A model generated the notes under the pieces. That model searched no databases. It was given only the letters and a program-made list of their open reading frames with translations, and was not told the origin of the DNA. Both the position numbers and the translations under genes were made by a program. A stretch of 32,392 bases of DNA from Thiodiazotropha sp040507005 (GTDB lineage Bacteria > Pseudomonadota > Gammaproteobacteria > Chromatiales > Chromatiaceae), in the NCBI GenBank assembly GCA_040507005.1, contig JBEVVS010000100.1, positions 1 through 32,392 on the forward strand, read 5' to 3'. Below are positions 8,676-16,184 of this stretch, piece by piece. Position 1 is the stretch's first letter. Every line of letters starts with the position of its first letter.

Positions 8676-8703
8676 TTCATTCGCTCTTAGGGTGTGCGAT
8701 AAT
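8676..8703 (+). promoter_or_regulatory. candidate extended -10 promoter for ubiCA
   Basis: GATAAT at 8698-8703 is preceded by TG plus one base (TGcGATAAT), an extended -10 element. A poor -35 (TTCATT, 8676-8681) lies 16 bp upstream. It sits in the 80-bp gap between recG and ubiC. Confidence 0.45.
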
Positions 8704-8727
8704 GAGCCTTTTTCGGGATGACAGAGC

Positions 8728-9315
8728 TTGAGTCAGCAGAGAAGCAGCAGCGCCAACCCTGAGCCGAATTGGTGCGATTGGCGCCAACGCTCGCATACAA
8801 AGATACCGCCGCTAGCGGCTTCTTGGCTGGGTGATAGAGGTTCATTGACGCAACGTGTCATCCAAGCTTGCGCTGAGGGTGAGTTCAGGGTGCGCCTGTT
8901 GCACCAGGGTTGGGGAACTCCCCTGAGTAGCGAATGCCGTATATTGAAGATGCGCAGGGGGATGGTCGCATTGGTGCGGGATGTGGAACTGCAGTGTGAT
9001 GCTGTGCCATGGGTTTTTGCCCGTACCCTGATACCGATCTCAAGTCTCAAAGGAGCGGCGCAGCGACTTACCCAATTGGGGGAGAAACCCCTGGGTGCGG
9101 TACTCTTCTCCGACCCCAAGGTGATTCGGGGTGCAACCCAGATAGCACGGTTGCTGCCGAGACAGCCACTGTTCGAGACGGCCTGTAACAATCTGCGCAA
9201 CAAGCCGGACCATCTTTGGGGGCGACGCACCCTGTTTTATGTTGAGAAAAAACCGTTGCTGGTGAATGAGATTTTTCTCCCCACACTGCCACTCAAGGGA
9301 GGATGCAGACCATGA
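8728..9315 (+). CDS. ubiC: chorismate pyruvate-lyase
   Basis: UbiC converts chorismate to 4-hydroxybenzoate and pyruvate, the first committed step of ubiquinone synthesis. The 195-residue product is somewhat longer than E. coli UbiC (165) because of an N-terminal extension. Similarity is clear in REV/RDVELQC...PWVFARTLIPISSLKG, LGEKPLGAVLFSD and the C-terminal WGRRTLFYVEKKPLLVNEIFLP, which includes the conserved Arg and Glu of the active site. The start is a TTG at 8728; no better in-frame start precedes it. The stop overlaps the ubiA start (ATGA), so the two should be translationally coupled. Confidence 0.92.
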   Translation: MSQQRSSSANPEPNWCDWRQRSHTKIPPLAASWLGDRGSLTQRVIQACAEGEFRVRLLHQGWGTPLSSECRILKMRRGMVALVRDVELQCDAVPWVFARTLIPISSLKGAAQRLTQLGEKPLGAVLFSDPKVIRGATQIARLLPRQPLFETACNNLRNKPDHLWGRRTLFYVEKKPLLVNEIFLPTLPLKGGCRP

Positions 9316-10220
9316 CAAGTCAACAGGTTGATCTGACGCCTTCCGGTACAGGCCCGGTGGACTGGTTGGAACGTCTGCGCCGCTATGCCCTGTTGGTGCG
9401 GCTGAATCGCCCTATCGGTATTCTGCTGTTGATGTGGCCGACCCTGTGGGCGCTGTGGATAGGGGGTGAAGGTACGCCTGCCTGGCATATCGTGTTGGTC
9501 TTTGTCACCGGGGTAGCGCTGATGCGATCCGCCGGTTGCGCAATCAACGACTATGCGGATCGGGATTTTGATGCCCACGTGGCGCGCACCCAGGGCCGGC
9601 CCATCGCCACGGGCCTGGTTACCCCCGGTGAAGCCTTGGGGGTCTTTGTCGCGCTCTCCCTGACAGCGGCCTCACTGCTGTTTTTTCTCAACTGGCCAAC
9701 CCGCTTTATGTCACTGGTGGCGCTGTTGCTGACTGTGATCTACCCCTTCATGAAACGCTATACCCACCTGCCCCAGGTTGTGTTGGGTGCCGCTTTCGGT
9801 TGGGCGATACCGATGGCATTCATGGCCCTCAACGAAAGCGTACCGCTGGTTGCCTGGCTGTTGTTCAGCACAGCCCTGATCTGGGCCCTGATTTATGACA
9901 CTCAATACGCCATGGTGGATCGGGAGGACGACATCAAGATCGGGGTCAAGTCGAGTGCGATTCTGTTTGGCAAGCACGACAAGCTGATAATCGGACTGCT
10001 GCAAGTGGTCATGATTTTACTGCTGCTGGTGATTGGAATCCTGGTAGAGCGCGGTGTGGCCTACTATTTGGGACTGACCCTGGGCATTGGATTGTTTGTC
10101 TATCAGCAGTGGCTTATTCGGGCCCGGGAACCCAAGGCCTGTTTCGATGCTTTCCTCAACAACAACCAGTTCGGCATGGTGATCTTCATCGCTCTGGTGA
10201 TCGACTATCTGGTGCACTAG
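9312..10220 (+). CDS. ubiA: 4-hydroxybenzoate polyprenyltransferase
   Basis: UbiA joins the polyprenyl chain to 4-hydroxybenzoate at the inner membrane, directly using the UbiC product. The protein (302 residues from this start) is an integral membrane prenyltransferase with about nine helices. It carries both Asp-rich Mg/diphosphate motifs: NDYADRDFDAHVART and YDTQYAMVDREDD. I choose the ATG at 9312 over the in-frame ATG at 9303: GGGAGG (9297-9302) directly abuts 9303 but lies 9 nt from 9312, and 9312 forms an ATGA overlap with the ubiC stop. It is convergent with the small lipoprotein gene, with a 3-bp gap. Confidence 0.97.
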   Translation: MTSQQVDLTPSGTGPVDWLERLRRYALLVRLNRPIGILLLMWPTLWALWIGGEGTPAWHIVLVFVTGVALMRSAGCAINDYADRDFDAHVARTQGRPIATGLVTPGEALGVFVALSLTAASLLFFLNWPTRFMSLVALLLTVIYPFMKRYTHLPQVVLGAAFGWAIPMAFMALNESVPLVAWLLFSTALIWALIYDTQYAMVDREDDIKIGVKSSAILFGKHDKLIIGLLQVVMILLLLVIGILVERGVAYYLGLTLGIGLFVYQQWLIRAREPKACFDAFLNNNQFGMVIFIALVIDYLVH

Positions 10221-10223
10221 GAT

Positions 10224-10616
10224 TTACTGCTTTTGCATGCATTGCTGAATGACGATCTTGTTATAGGCGGCCGCGTAGGCAGCTGCACGCTGGATGAGAA
10301 GCAGGTGGGTTTCGCCGAACACCGTATCGGTGGAGCCTTCCAGATAGCGGATCCCGCAGATACTTTTGGCCTTGGATAACAATGCCGGTTCTATGCCGGG
10401 AATGCTGGTTGTACGAGAGGCCATGGCCAGCAAACGTTTGTCGCCCTTTTCCAACGCCTGTTTCGCATGCTTGTCCGGGTCGGCATCCTTTACCCACAAC
10501 AGGGACGCCACGGCCTTTTTCTCCTCAGGGGAGAGCTGACTCATATCCACACCTTCCATCTCCTGGCACGCGCTAAGCAAATAGGCAAATAAGAGCAAAA
10601 AAATGGTTGGCTTCAC
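10224..10616 (-). CDS. small putative lipoprotein, unknown function
   Basis: The 130-residue product begins with a short hydrophobic signal ending in a lipobox, LLSAC, with the lipidated Cys at residue 17. The mature part is mostly helical and has two further cysteines, CGIRY and QQCMQ, which may form a disulfide in the periplasm. No family is recognised. The start is GTG at 10616 with a strong GAGGAG ribosome binding site. It begins 9 bp after the rhombosortase gene and is the last gene of the hemA-led operon. Cys at +1 with Gln at +2 suggests outer-membrane sorting. Confidence 0.8.
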   Translation of the reverse strand: MKPTIFLLLFAYLLSACQEMEGVDMSQLSPEEKKAVASLLWVKDADPDKHAKQALEKGDKRLLAMASRTTSIPGIEPALLSKAKSICGIRYLEGSTDTVFGETHLLLIQRAAAYAAAYNKIVIQQCMQKQ

Positions 10617-10625
10617 TCGCTCTCC

Positions 10626-11225
10626 TCAATTATGGGTAGGGGTCTTGGCAATACCCGTGTAAATGGACCATAGGCCCCATAGTATGCCGCCACTGACCGC
10701 GCCGTAAAGGTGTGCGTCAACGATGACACTACCGTCGGCCATTGATTCACTGCCCGGCAGCGGGCCTTGCCACTGCTCCCATAGCAGCTTGAGGACTATC
10801 AGGATCAGGATCGACAAGGAGACTCGGGGTTGGTTCCTCAGCTGGCTCAATACCCCCCAGCACAACAGGCCGTGCAGAATGCCCGACAATCCCCGGTACC
10901 AACTCACATCAGGTGAGAATAGCCACAAACCGGCACTGGTGCCAAGCATCAACAGGGTCAGCAGGGTTAGACAACGCATAGGTTGTTGGATGGCGGGAAA
11001 CAGGTAAAGGATGAACCACAACCCCACCAGGTTCATGCTCAAATGTCCCCAGCCCAAATGTGTCATATGGGCGCTTATTAGGCGCCACAATTCGCCTTCG
11101 AAGATAGCACCTCGGTGGTAGTGCAGTGTGGCTATCAGGGTTTCAGGTAGAACTGCGATCAGCAGACAGGCAAGGCTGAAGAGCAGAGGACAGAGGAGGC
11201 GCCATGGGATCGATTCCGCCCTCAC
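10626..11225 (-). CDS. rrtA: rhombosortase (rhomboid-family intramembrane protease)
   Basis: This 199-residue polytopic membrane protein matches the rhombosortase branch of the rhomboid proteases. Visible hallmarks are WRLISAHMTHLGWGHLSMN (residues 47-65), WYRGLSGILHG with the catalytic Ser at 114, and AHLYGAVSG with the catalytic His at 172. Rhombosortases process proteins with a C-terminal GlyGly-CTERM sorting signal in type II secreting bacteria. No GlyGly-CTERM protein is seen in this window, so the substrates must be elsewhere. The start is GTG at 11225, 6 bp after the moeB stop; it is followed 9 bp later by the lipoprotein gene. Confidence 0.88.
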   Translation of the reverse strand: MRAESIPWRLLCPLLFSLACLLIAVLPETLIATLHYHRGAIFEGELWRLISAHMTHLGWGHLSMNLVGLWFILYLFPAIQQPMRCLTLLTLLMLGTSAGLWLFSPDVSWYRGLSGILHGLLCWGVLSQLRNQPRVSLSILILIVLKLLWEQWQGPLPGSESMADGSVIVDAHLYGAVSGGILWGLWSIYTGIAKTPTHN

Positions 11226-11231
11226 TCCGTA

Positions 11232-11978
11232 TCAACCGGATGTTCCGCAGACCGGGCAGGCGGGATCGGGGGTGAGACGCAAGCTGCGCCACTCCATCTC
11301 AAGGGCATCCAACAGTAGCAGCCTGTCGTGCAGTGTGTTGCCGGCTCCGGTCAGCTGCTTGATGGCTTCAGTGGCCTGCATGCTGCCGATGATTCCCACC
11401 AGGGGGGCGAGCACGCCATTCGCGGAGCAGGTCTCGTCCATCGCTCCCTCATCTGGATAGAGGCAGTGGTAACAGGGGCCGCCAGGTTCTCCGGTGAAGA
11501 CGCTGATTTGCCCCTCCATACGGATAGCGGCACCGGAGACCAGGGGTGTCCCTGTCTCGTAACAGGCCTTGTTGATAGCGAATCGGGTTGCAAAATTATC
11601 GCTGCCGTCGAGTACCAGATCGGCCTGTTCAATCTGCTGATGCAGTGCCCCTTGTTGCAACTTTTCGGCGATGGTCTCCACCTGGCATTGTGGGTTGATG
11701 TCCAGCAGGGTCTCACGGGCAGACTCTACCTTCAACTCACCGATGCGTGAGGTGGTATGCACGATTTGCCGTTGCAGATTGGTCAGGTCGACCCGGTCGA
11801 AATCGAGCAGCACTAGAGTACCCACCCCAGCGGCGGCCAGATACATGGCTGCCGGCGAGCCGAGTCCACCCAGGCCGACGATGAGTATGCGTGAGCCGAG
11901 GAGTATCTCCTGGCCTTCGATACCGATCGCCGGCAGCATTATCTGGCGGCTGTAGCGCAGTAGTTGATCGTCATTCAT
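11232..11978 (-). CDS. moeB: MoeB/ThiF-family adenylyltransferase
   Basis: The 248-residue product is an E1-like enzyme that adenylates the C-terminal Gly of a small sulfur-carrier protein (MoaD for molybdopterin, or ThiS for thiamine). The nucleotide-binding GLGGLGSPAA is at ~36-45, followed by the DFDRVDLTNLQRQ segment. Two CxxC pairs (CYHC and CPVC) form the structural zinc site. A conserved Cys lies in ETCSANGVLAP. Length matches E. coli MoeB (249). Its place after prfA-prmC is the usual gammaproteobacterial location. MoeB and ThiF cannot be separated securely by sequence alone; context favours moeB. Confidence 0.93.
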   Translation of the reverse strand: MNDDQLLRYSRQIMLPAIGIEGQEILLGSRILIVGLGGLGSPAAMYLAAAGVGTLVLLDFDRVDLTNLQRQIVHTTSRIGELKVESARETLLDINPQCQVETIAEKLQQGALHQQIEQADLVLDGSDNFATRFAINKACYETGTPLVSGAAIRMEGQISVFTGEPGGPCYHCLYPDEGAMDETCSANGVLAPLVGIIGSMQATEAIKQLTGAGNTLHDRLLLLDALEMEWRSLRLTPDPACPVCGTSG

Positions 11979-12069
11979 TGTCTGTTGGTCCGGTGCGAGT
12001 CATTGTGACGCCCAAATAGTTACAGAGCAATCGGCTATCTGTCGAGTTGGAAAACCCGATAAGAGTGGT

Positions 12070-12480
12070 TCAGAGATATTTTCGCCAATGCTCCGGGCGT
12101 TGATCGCGGAGCTTATGGTTCATGCGCTGGTAGCGGTCGGCAAAGATCATGCGTGTGCATTTCGAGTCGCTGTGGCTACAACCCAGATTGGCCCGTTCGG
12201 TCTCTTCCGTGTAGTGGTAGAGGGCACGCTTGAGACGATACAGCAGGCGGTTGTCGATATGCAGGCCCATTGCGGTCAGGCCTGTCTCTATCTGCTCCAG
12301 GGTGACCTCCATCAACTGGTAGCTGACCTGCAGGTGGGTTGCGGAACAGGGAGTCGTTTCAAGAATACCCGTTACATCTGCCAGCAGCATTGCTGCGGTT
12401 GCAGCCTGATTGGGGTCCGGGTGGAGTTCGGCGAAGTGAATGTCCCGGTTTTTCACTAAGTCGTGAGGGGTTTCACCCAT
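12070..12480 (-). CDS. unrecognised small Cys/His-containing protein in hemA operon
   Basis: I do not recognise this 136-residue protein. It is mostly helical without signal peptide or membrane segment. Residues that could bind metal cluster near the C-terminus: Cys101, His103, Cys108, His122 and His131, plus Cys45. The ATG at 12480 is preferred over an upstream TTG at 12516, because AGGA lies about 9 nt before it and there is no site before the TTG. It lies between prmC and moeB on the same strand and is probably cotranscribed with them. Function is unknown; a metal- or cofactor-related role is speculation from the Cys/His residues. Confidence 0.75.
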   Translation of the reverse strand: MGETPHDLVKNRDIHFAELHPDPNQAATAAMLLADVTGILETTPCSATHLQVSYQLMEVTLEQIETGLTAMGLHIDNRLLYRLKRALYHYTEETERANLGCSHSDSKCTRMIFADRYQRMNHKLRDQRPEHWRKYL

Positions 12481-12537
12481 ACCTGGCAATCCTAACGAAT
12501 GTGCTGAAATAATCAAGCAAGCGGATTGAGTTTGTAT

Positions 12538-13479
12538 TTACCCGCTATCGGTGCGATTCACCTGATCATTCGCCTCTTTACCGATGAGATGACTGAGTGT
12601 CAGATACCAGTTGTGTCTATCCTTCTCGGTATATCCCGCTTGTGCCTCAGTGACCCGAGGCAACCCGGCCAGGTCCGGATGGGTTCTGATGTGACTCAGA
12701 CCTGCCGATTGCAGTAGTTGTTGCACCGCCTCTGCCTGTTGATAGCCATGTTCCAACAAGAGCCAGCCGCCAGGTTTTAGGCGCTCGGTGCTCACTTGGT
12801 TGATGATGGTTCGAATCGCATCCAGGCCGTCACTGCCCCCAACCAGAGCCAGCGCCGGCTCCCGGGGCAGGTCTCCCTGTTTGAGGTGTGGGTCGTCGGC
12901 CTCCACGTAGGGAGGATTGCTCACGATCAGATCGTAGCTGTGATCCGTAGGAAGCGCCTCGCACCAACTGCCCTGATGGAAGGTGATCTGAGTGAAACCC
13001 AGTCGTGTACTGTTCTCTCTGGCTGTTGCCAGGGCCTCGGCTGAGATATCGGTGGCAGCGATCAGCGCATCCTGATGTTCACTCGCCAGTGCCAGGGCGA
13101 TGGCGCCACTGCCGGTACCAAGATCCGCGATCCGGGGATGGGAAATCAGTTGCAGATGGTACAGGGAACGCTCCACCAACAGCTCCGTCTCAGGGCGGGG
13201 AATCAGGGTGTGGGGATTGACACTCAGGTTGAGGGACCAGAACTCCCGCTGCCCGGTGATATAGGCGATCGGTTCATGGGCCAGACGCCGTTCTACAAGC
13301 TCCATATACCGCTGATGCTGTTCAGGGTGCAGCTCCCTCTCCGGCCAGGTCAACAGATAGCTGGGTGATTTTTCCAGGATGTGACATAGCAGCATGGCCG
13401 CCTCCAGCTCCGGGTTGGCCTGGGGCAGGGCGTTGAGGGCCTGTCGTGCCGATTTCAGGGCCTGCTGTAGGGTGGCCAT
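12538..13479 (-). CDS. prmC: peptide chain release factor N5-glutamine methyltransferase
   Basis: PrmC methylates the Gln of the GGQ motif in release factors, including PrfA encoded just upstream. The 313-residue protein has the N-terminal helical substrate-binding domain, YITGQREFWSL, and a Rossmann methyltransferase domain with the SAM-binding DLGTGSGAIALAL (~119-131) and the catalytic NPPY (188-191). It ends with a ~25-residue tail beyond the usual family end near RHNWY. It starts 15 bp after the prfA stop, consistent with cotranscription. Confidence 0.96.
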   Translation of the reverse strand: MATLQQALKSARQALNALPQANPELEAAMLLCHILEKSPSYLLTWPERELHPEQHQRYMELVERRLAHEPIAYITGQREFWSLNLSVNPHTLIPRPETELLVERSLYHLQLISHPRIADLGTGSGAIALALASEHQDALIAATDISAEALATARENSTRLGFTQITFHQGSWCEALPTDHSYDLIVSNPPYVEADDPHLKQGDLPREPALALVGGSDGLDAIRTIINQVSTERLKPGGWLLLEHGYQQAEAVQQLLQSAGLSHIRTHPDLAGLPRVTEAQAGYTEKDRHNWYLTLSHLIGKEANDQVNRTDSG

Positions 13480-13494
13480 GGCAAGGTGTTACCT

Positions 13495-14574
13495 TCAGGC
13501 CTCGCCCATGGCGGCCAGGGCTTCCACCTGCTGCTCCCGTAGCAGTGGTTCGATGACCTGGTCCAGAGAGCCTGTCATTACCTCATCCAGCTTGTAGAGG
13601 GTGAGATTGATGCGGTGGTCGGTGAGCCGGTTCTGAGGAAAATTATAGGTGCGGATGCGCTCCGACCGGTCCCCGCTGCCAACCTGGAGTTTGCGTGAAC
13701 TGGCTTGCTCGTTGACGATTTTTTCCTGCGCCTGGGAGAGGAGTTTGGCCTGCAGCAGGGACATGGCCCGGGCCTTGTTTTTGTGCTGGGAACGTTCATC
13801 CTGGCACTCCACCACGATGCCGCTGGGCAGATGGGTCAGGCGTACGGCGGAGTCGGTCTTGTTGACGTGTTGTCCGCCGGCGCCGGAGGCGCGGAAGGTA
13901 TCAATACGCAGCTCGTTGTTGTTGATCTCCACCTCGTCGACGCCCTCTGCCTCGGGCAGGATCGCCACGGTACAGGCGGAGGTATGGATTCGCCCCTGGG
14001 ACTCTGTCTCCGGGACCCGCTGTACCCGATGTGTGCCCGATTCGAATTTCAAGCGGGAGTAGACCGCATTGCCACTGATGCGACAAACCACCTCCTTGTA
14101 GCCACCATGCTCACCCGGGCTTTCACTGATGGTTTCGGTTTGCCATTGCTGGTCTTCCGCATAGCGCAGATACATACGATAGAGATCGCTGGCGAAGAGT
14201 GCGGCCTCAGCGCCACCGGTACCGGCGCGTACCTCGAGAAACACATTGCGATGATCGTTGGGATCGGCGGGTATCAACAGCAGTTGCAGCTCCGGTTCCA
14301 GGCGCTCCTTGGTCGCCTGGGCCATGGCCAGCTCCTCTTTTGCGAGAGGGGCCATTTCAGGATCGTTCATCATCTCCTGGGCGGCAGAGACATCCTCTTC
14401 AGCGGTGACATAGCCACGAAAGGCCTCCACCACCGGTTCCAGTTGGGCATATTCACGACCCAGGTCGCGAAACTGATTCTGATTGTTCTGGATTTCCGGA
14501 TCGGCGAGGAGTGCGGTGATCTCTTCGAAGCGTTCTGCGATCTGGTCGAGCTTGCCGCGCAGGGAAGGCTTCAT
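13495..14574 (-). CDS. prfA: peptide chain release factor 1
   Basis: RF1 recognises UAA and UAG stop codons and triggers peptide release. The 359-residue length is standard (E. coli 360). The codon-reading PxT tripeptide is PET at 188-190, in the context RVPETESQGRIHTSAC, which marks RF1 rather than RF2. The catalytic GGQ is at 233-235, in SGAGGQHVNKTDSA. The ATG overlaps the hemA stop by 4 bases (ATGA), so translation is coupled. No frameshift signal is present, as expected for RF1. Confidence 0.98.
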   Translation of the reverse strand: MKPSLRGKLDQIAERFEEITALLADPEIQNNQNQFRDLGREYAQLEPVVEAFRGYVTAEEDVSAAQEMMNDPEMAPLAKEELAMAQATKERLEPELQLLLIPADPNDHRNVFLEVRAGTGGAEAALFASDLYRMYLRYAEDQQWQTETISESPGEHGGYKEVVCRISGNAVYSRLKFESGTHRVQRVPETESQGRIHTSACTVAILPEAEGVDEVEINNNELRIDTFRASGAGGQHVNKTDSAVRLTHLPSGIVVECQDERSQHKNKARAMSLLQAKLLSQAQEKIVNEQASSRKLQVGSGDRSERIRTYNFPQNRLTDHRINLTLYKLDEVMTGSLDQVIEPLLREQQVEALAAMGEA

Positions 14575-15839
14575 GACTTGGTATCTGTTTGATTGAGCTG
14601 AAACAGGGTATTGGCTGCTTCGAGTAACTCCATTTGACCATTGAATCCGGCTTGTCGCATCTGCGCGCTTGGGGTATGCAACAATTTGTTGGTGAGGGTG
14701 TGTGCCATGAATTGCATGACCTCCTCAGGTGACTTGCCATTGGCGAGCTGCTGCAAGGCTTTTTGCATCACTTCGTCACGCAGACGCTCGGCATAATTTC
14801 GATAGTCCTGTATCAAGCCCACCGCATCCAGTGAACGCAGCCATCCCATGTATTCACCCACATAGTGCTCGATGATCTCCTCCGCCTGTTCAGCAGCCTC
14901 TTCCCTGGAGCGCATGTTCTCCTGGATGACCTCATCCAGATCGTCCACCGTGTAGAGATAGATATCGCTCAAATCGGCCACTTCCGGCTCGATATCCCTG
15001 GGTACGGCGATATCGACCATGAAGATCGGGCTGTGCTTGCGCTCCTTGAGGGCGCTCTCCACACTCCCCTTGCCCAATACCGGCAATGGGCTGGCAGTGG
15101 AGGATATGACGATATCCGCCTCGGCCAGGTGGGTGCTGAGTTCGGTCAAGGCGATGGCGTAGCCGTCGAACTGGGATGCCAGGTTATGCGCTTTCTCCAC
15201 AGTACGGTTGGCGACGATAATACGCCCGATGCCGTTCTGATTGAGATGACGGGCTGCCAGTTCGATGGTCTCGCCGGCACCGATCAGGAGTGCGGTCTGC
15301 TCGGAGAGATCGCTGAAAATCTGTTTTGCCAGGCTGACCGCGGCAAACGCCACTGAGACAGGGCTGTTGCCGATGGCGGTATCCGTGCGGATCTGCTTGG
15401 CGGCGGAGAAGGCGTGTTGGAACAGTTTGAACAGCAGTTTTCCGGTGGTACCCGCGTCGGTGGCGGTTTGAAAGGCGGTTTTCACCTGTCCCAAGATCTG
15501 TGGTTCGCCCAATACCAGGGAGTCCAGGCCGCAGGATACCCGTAACAGGTGTTTGATGGCGTCCAGTCCGAAATGGCAATAGAGGTAGGGAGAGACGCGA
15601 TTCTCGGAGAGGCCGTGAAAGCGGCTGATCCAATCCGCCAGAGGCTCATGATCCTCTTGGTTGACCGAACAGTAGATCTCGGTGCGATTGCAGGTGGAGA
15701 GTATGACTGTCTCCTCAACCGCCGGGTTATCCTGCAGGCTGCGCAAGGCGCCGACGATGATATCGGGGCCAAAGGTCACCTTCTCGCGGACATCCACGGG
15801 GGCGGTTTTATGGTTCAGTCCTAGTGCGATTATCGACAT
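14571..15839 (-). CDS. hemA: glutamyl-tRNA reductase
   Basis: HemA reduces glutamyl-tRNA to glutamate-1-semialdehyde, the entry step of C5 tetrapyrrole synthesis. The 422-residue protein is of normal length. The catalytic Cys is residue 50 in STCNRTEIYC; the NADPH-binding LIGAGETIELAARHL lies near 185-200; and the C-terminal dimerisation helices are present. The N-terminal ALGLNHKTAPVDVREK is diagnostic. It is the first gene of a minus-strand run through prfA, prmC and moeB. In Pseudomonas it is divergent from the TPR-lolB-ispE operon; here a ~10-kb transport block follows instead. Confidence 0.98.
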   Translation of the reverse strand: MSIIALGLNHKTAPVDVREKVTFGPDIIVGALRSLQDNPAVEETVILSTCNRTEIYCSVNQEDHEPLADWISRFHGLSENRVSPYLYCHFGLDAIKHLLRVSCGLDSLVLGEPQILGQVKTAFQTATDAGTTGKLLFKLFQHAFSAAKQIRTDTAIGNSPVSVAFAAVSLAKQIFSDLSEQTALLIGAGETIELAARHLNQNGIGRIIVANRTVEKAHNLASQFDGYAIALTELSTHLAEADIVISSTASPLPVLGKGSVESALKERKHSPIFMVDIAVPRDIEPEVADLSDIYLYTVDDLDEVIQENMRSREEAAEQAEEIIEHYVGEYMGWLRSLDAVGLIQDYRNYAERLRDEVMQKALQQLANGKSPEEVMQFMAHTLTNKLLHTPSAQMRQAGFNGQMELLEAANTLFQLNQTDTKS

Positions 15840-15876
15840 GCGAGACCGGGATTGCCTTAAACAAAAGGGAAATTTT

Positions 15877-15906
15877 GTTATATCAAAGGGTTGAATTCAA
15901 GTTTAA
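15877..15906 (-). promoter_or_regulatory. candidate hemA promoter
   Basis: On the minus strand TTAAAC (15901-15906) and TATAAC (15877-15882) are spaced 18 bp, giving a leader of about 30 nt before the hemA ATG. The -10 matches five of six consensus bases; the -35 is poor. Confidence 0.4.
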
Positions 15907-16054
15907 TCCATCGGTTCAGAGACTGCTGTGAGTTATTTGTGCACTTGTGTCCAATTTTCCCTTAAGTGGATCTTAACAATCGGCAGCCATGTTTATGGGG
16001 AGAACAGAATAAGTAAAAGCTATTACCACCATTGAGAATTAAGGTTAACCCCGA

Positions 16055-16084
16055 TTGCTAAAGGACCGGGTTCGCTGTTATAAA
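16055..16084 (+). promoter_or_regulatory. candidate promoter of the LolA-like/RND operon
   Basis: TTGCTA (16055-16060) and TATAAA (16079-16084) are spaced 18 bp. Transcription would start near 16091, leaving a ~95-nt leader that contains the hairpin at 16139-16165. Confidence 0.4.
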
Positions 16085-16138
16085 TGTTATCTGATACTAA
16101 AAAAAGTCCATAAGAAATAACTTATTCAATAATATATA

Positions 16139-16165
16139 GGGCGGTTCCTTCCCTCAAAACCGCCC
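16139..16165 (+). promoter_or_regulatory. leader hairpin before the LolA-like gene
   Basis: GGGCGGTT and AACCGCCC form a perfect 8-bp stem around an 11-nt loop, ending 5 nt before the AGGAGG ribosome binding site. No T-run follows. It may protect the mRNA 5' end or modulate initiation. Confidence 0.55.
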
Positions 16166-16184
16166 AAAACAGGAGGATCAGTCT

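Larger units (their letters stand above)
15840..16184. other. 345-bp divergent intergenic region
   Basis: This AT-rich gap separates hemA (minus) from the LolA-like/RND operon (plus). It holds a candidate hemA promoter near 15877-15906, a candidate plus-strand promoter near 16055-16084, a GC hairpin at 16139-16165 and a strong ribosome binding site at 16171-16176. No reading frame or RNA gene was recognised in the middle part (15910-16050). Confidence 0.7.

Noticed and set aside
13705..14592. 295-residue plus-strand open frame over prfA
   Set aside because: Antisense shadow; prfA is unmistakable on the minus strand.
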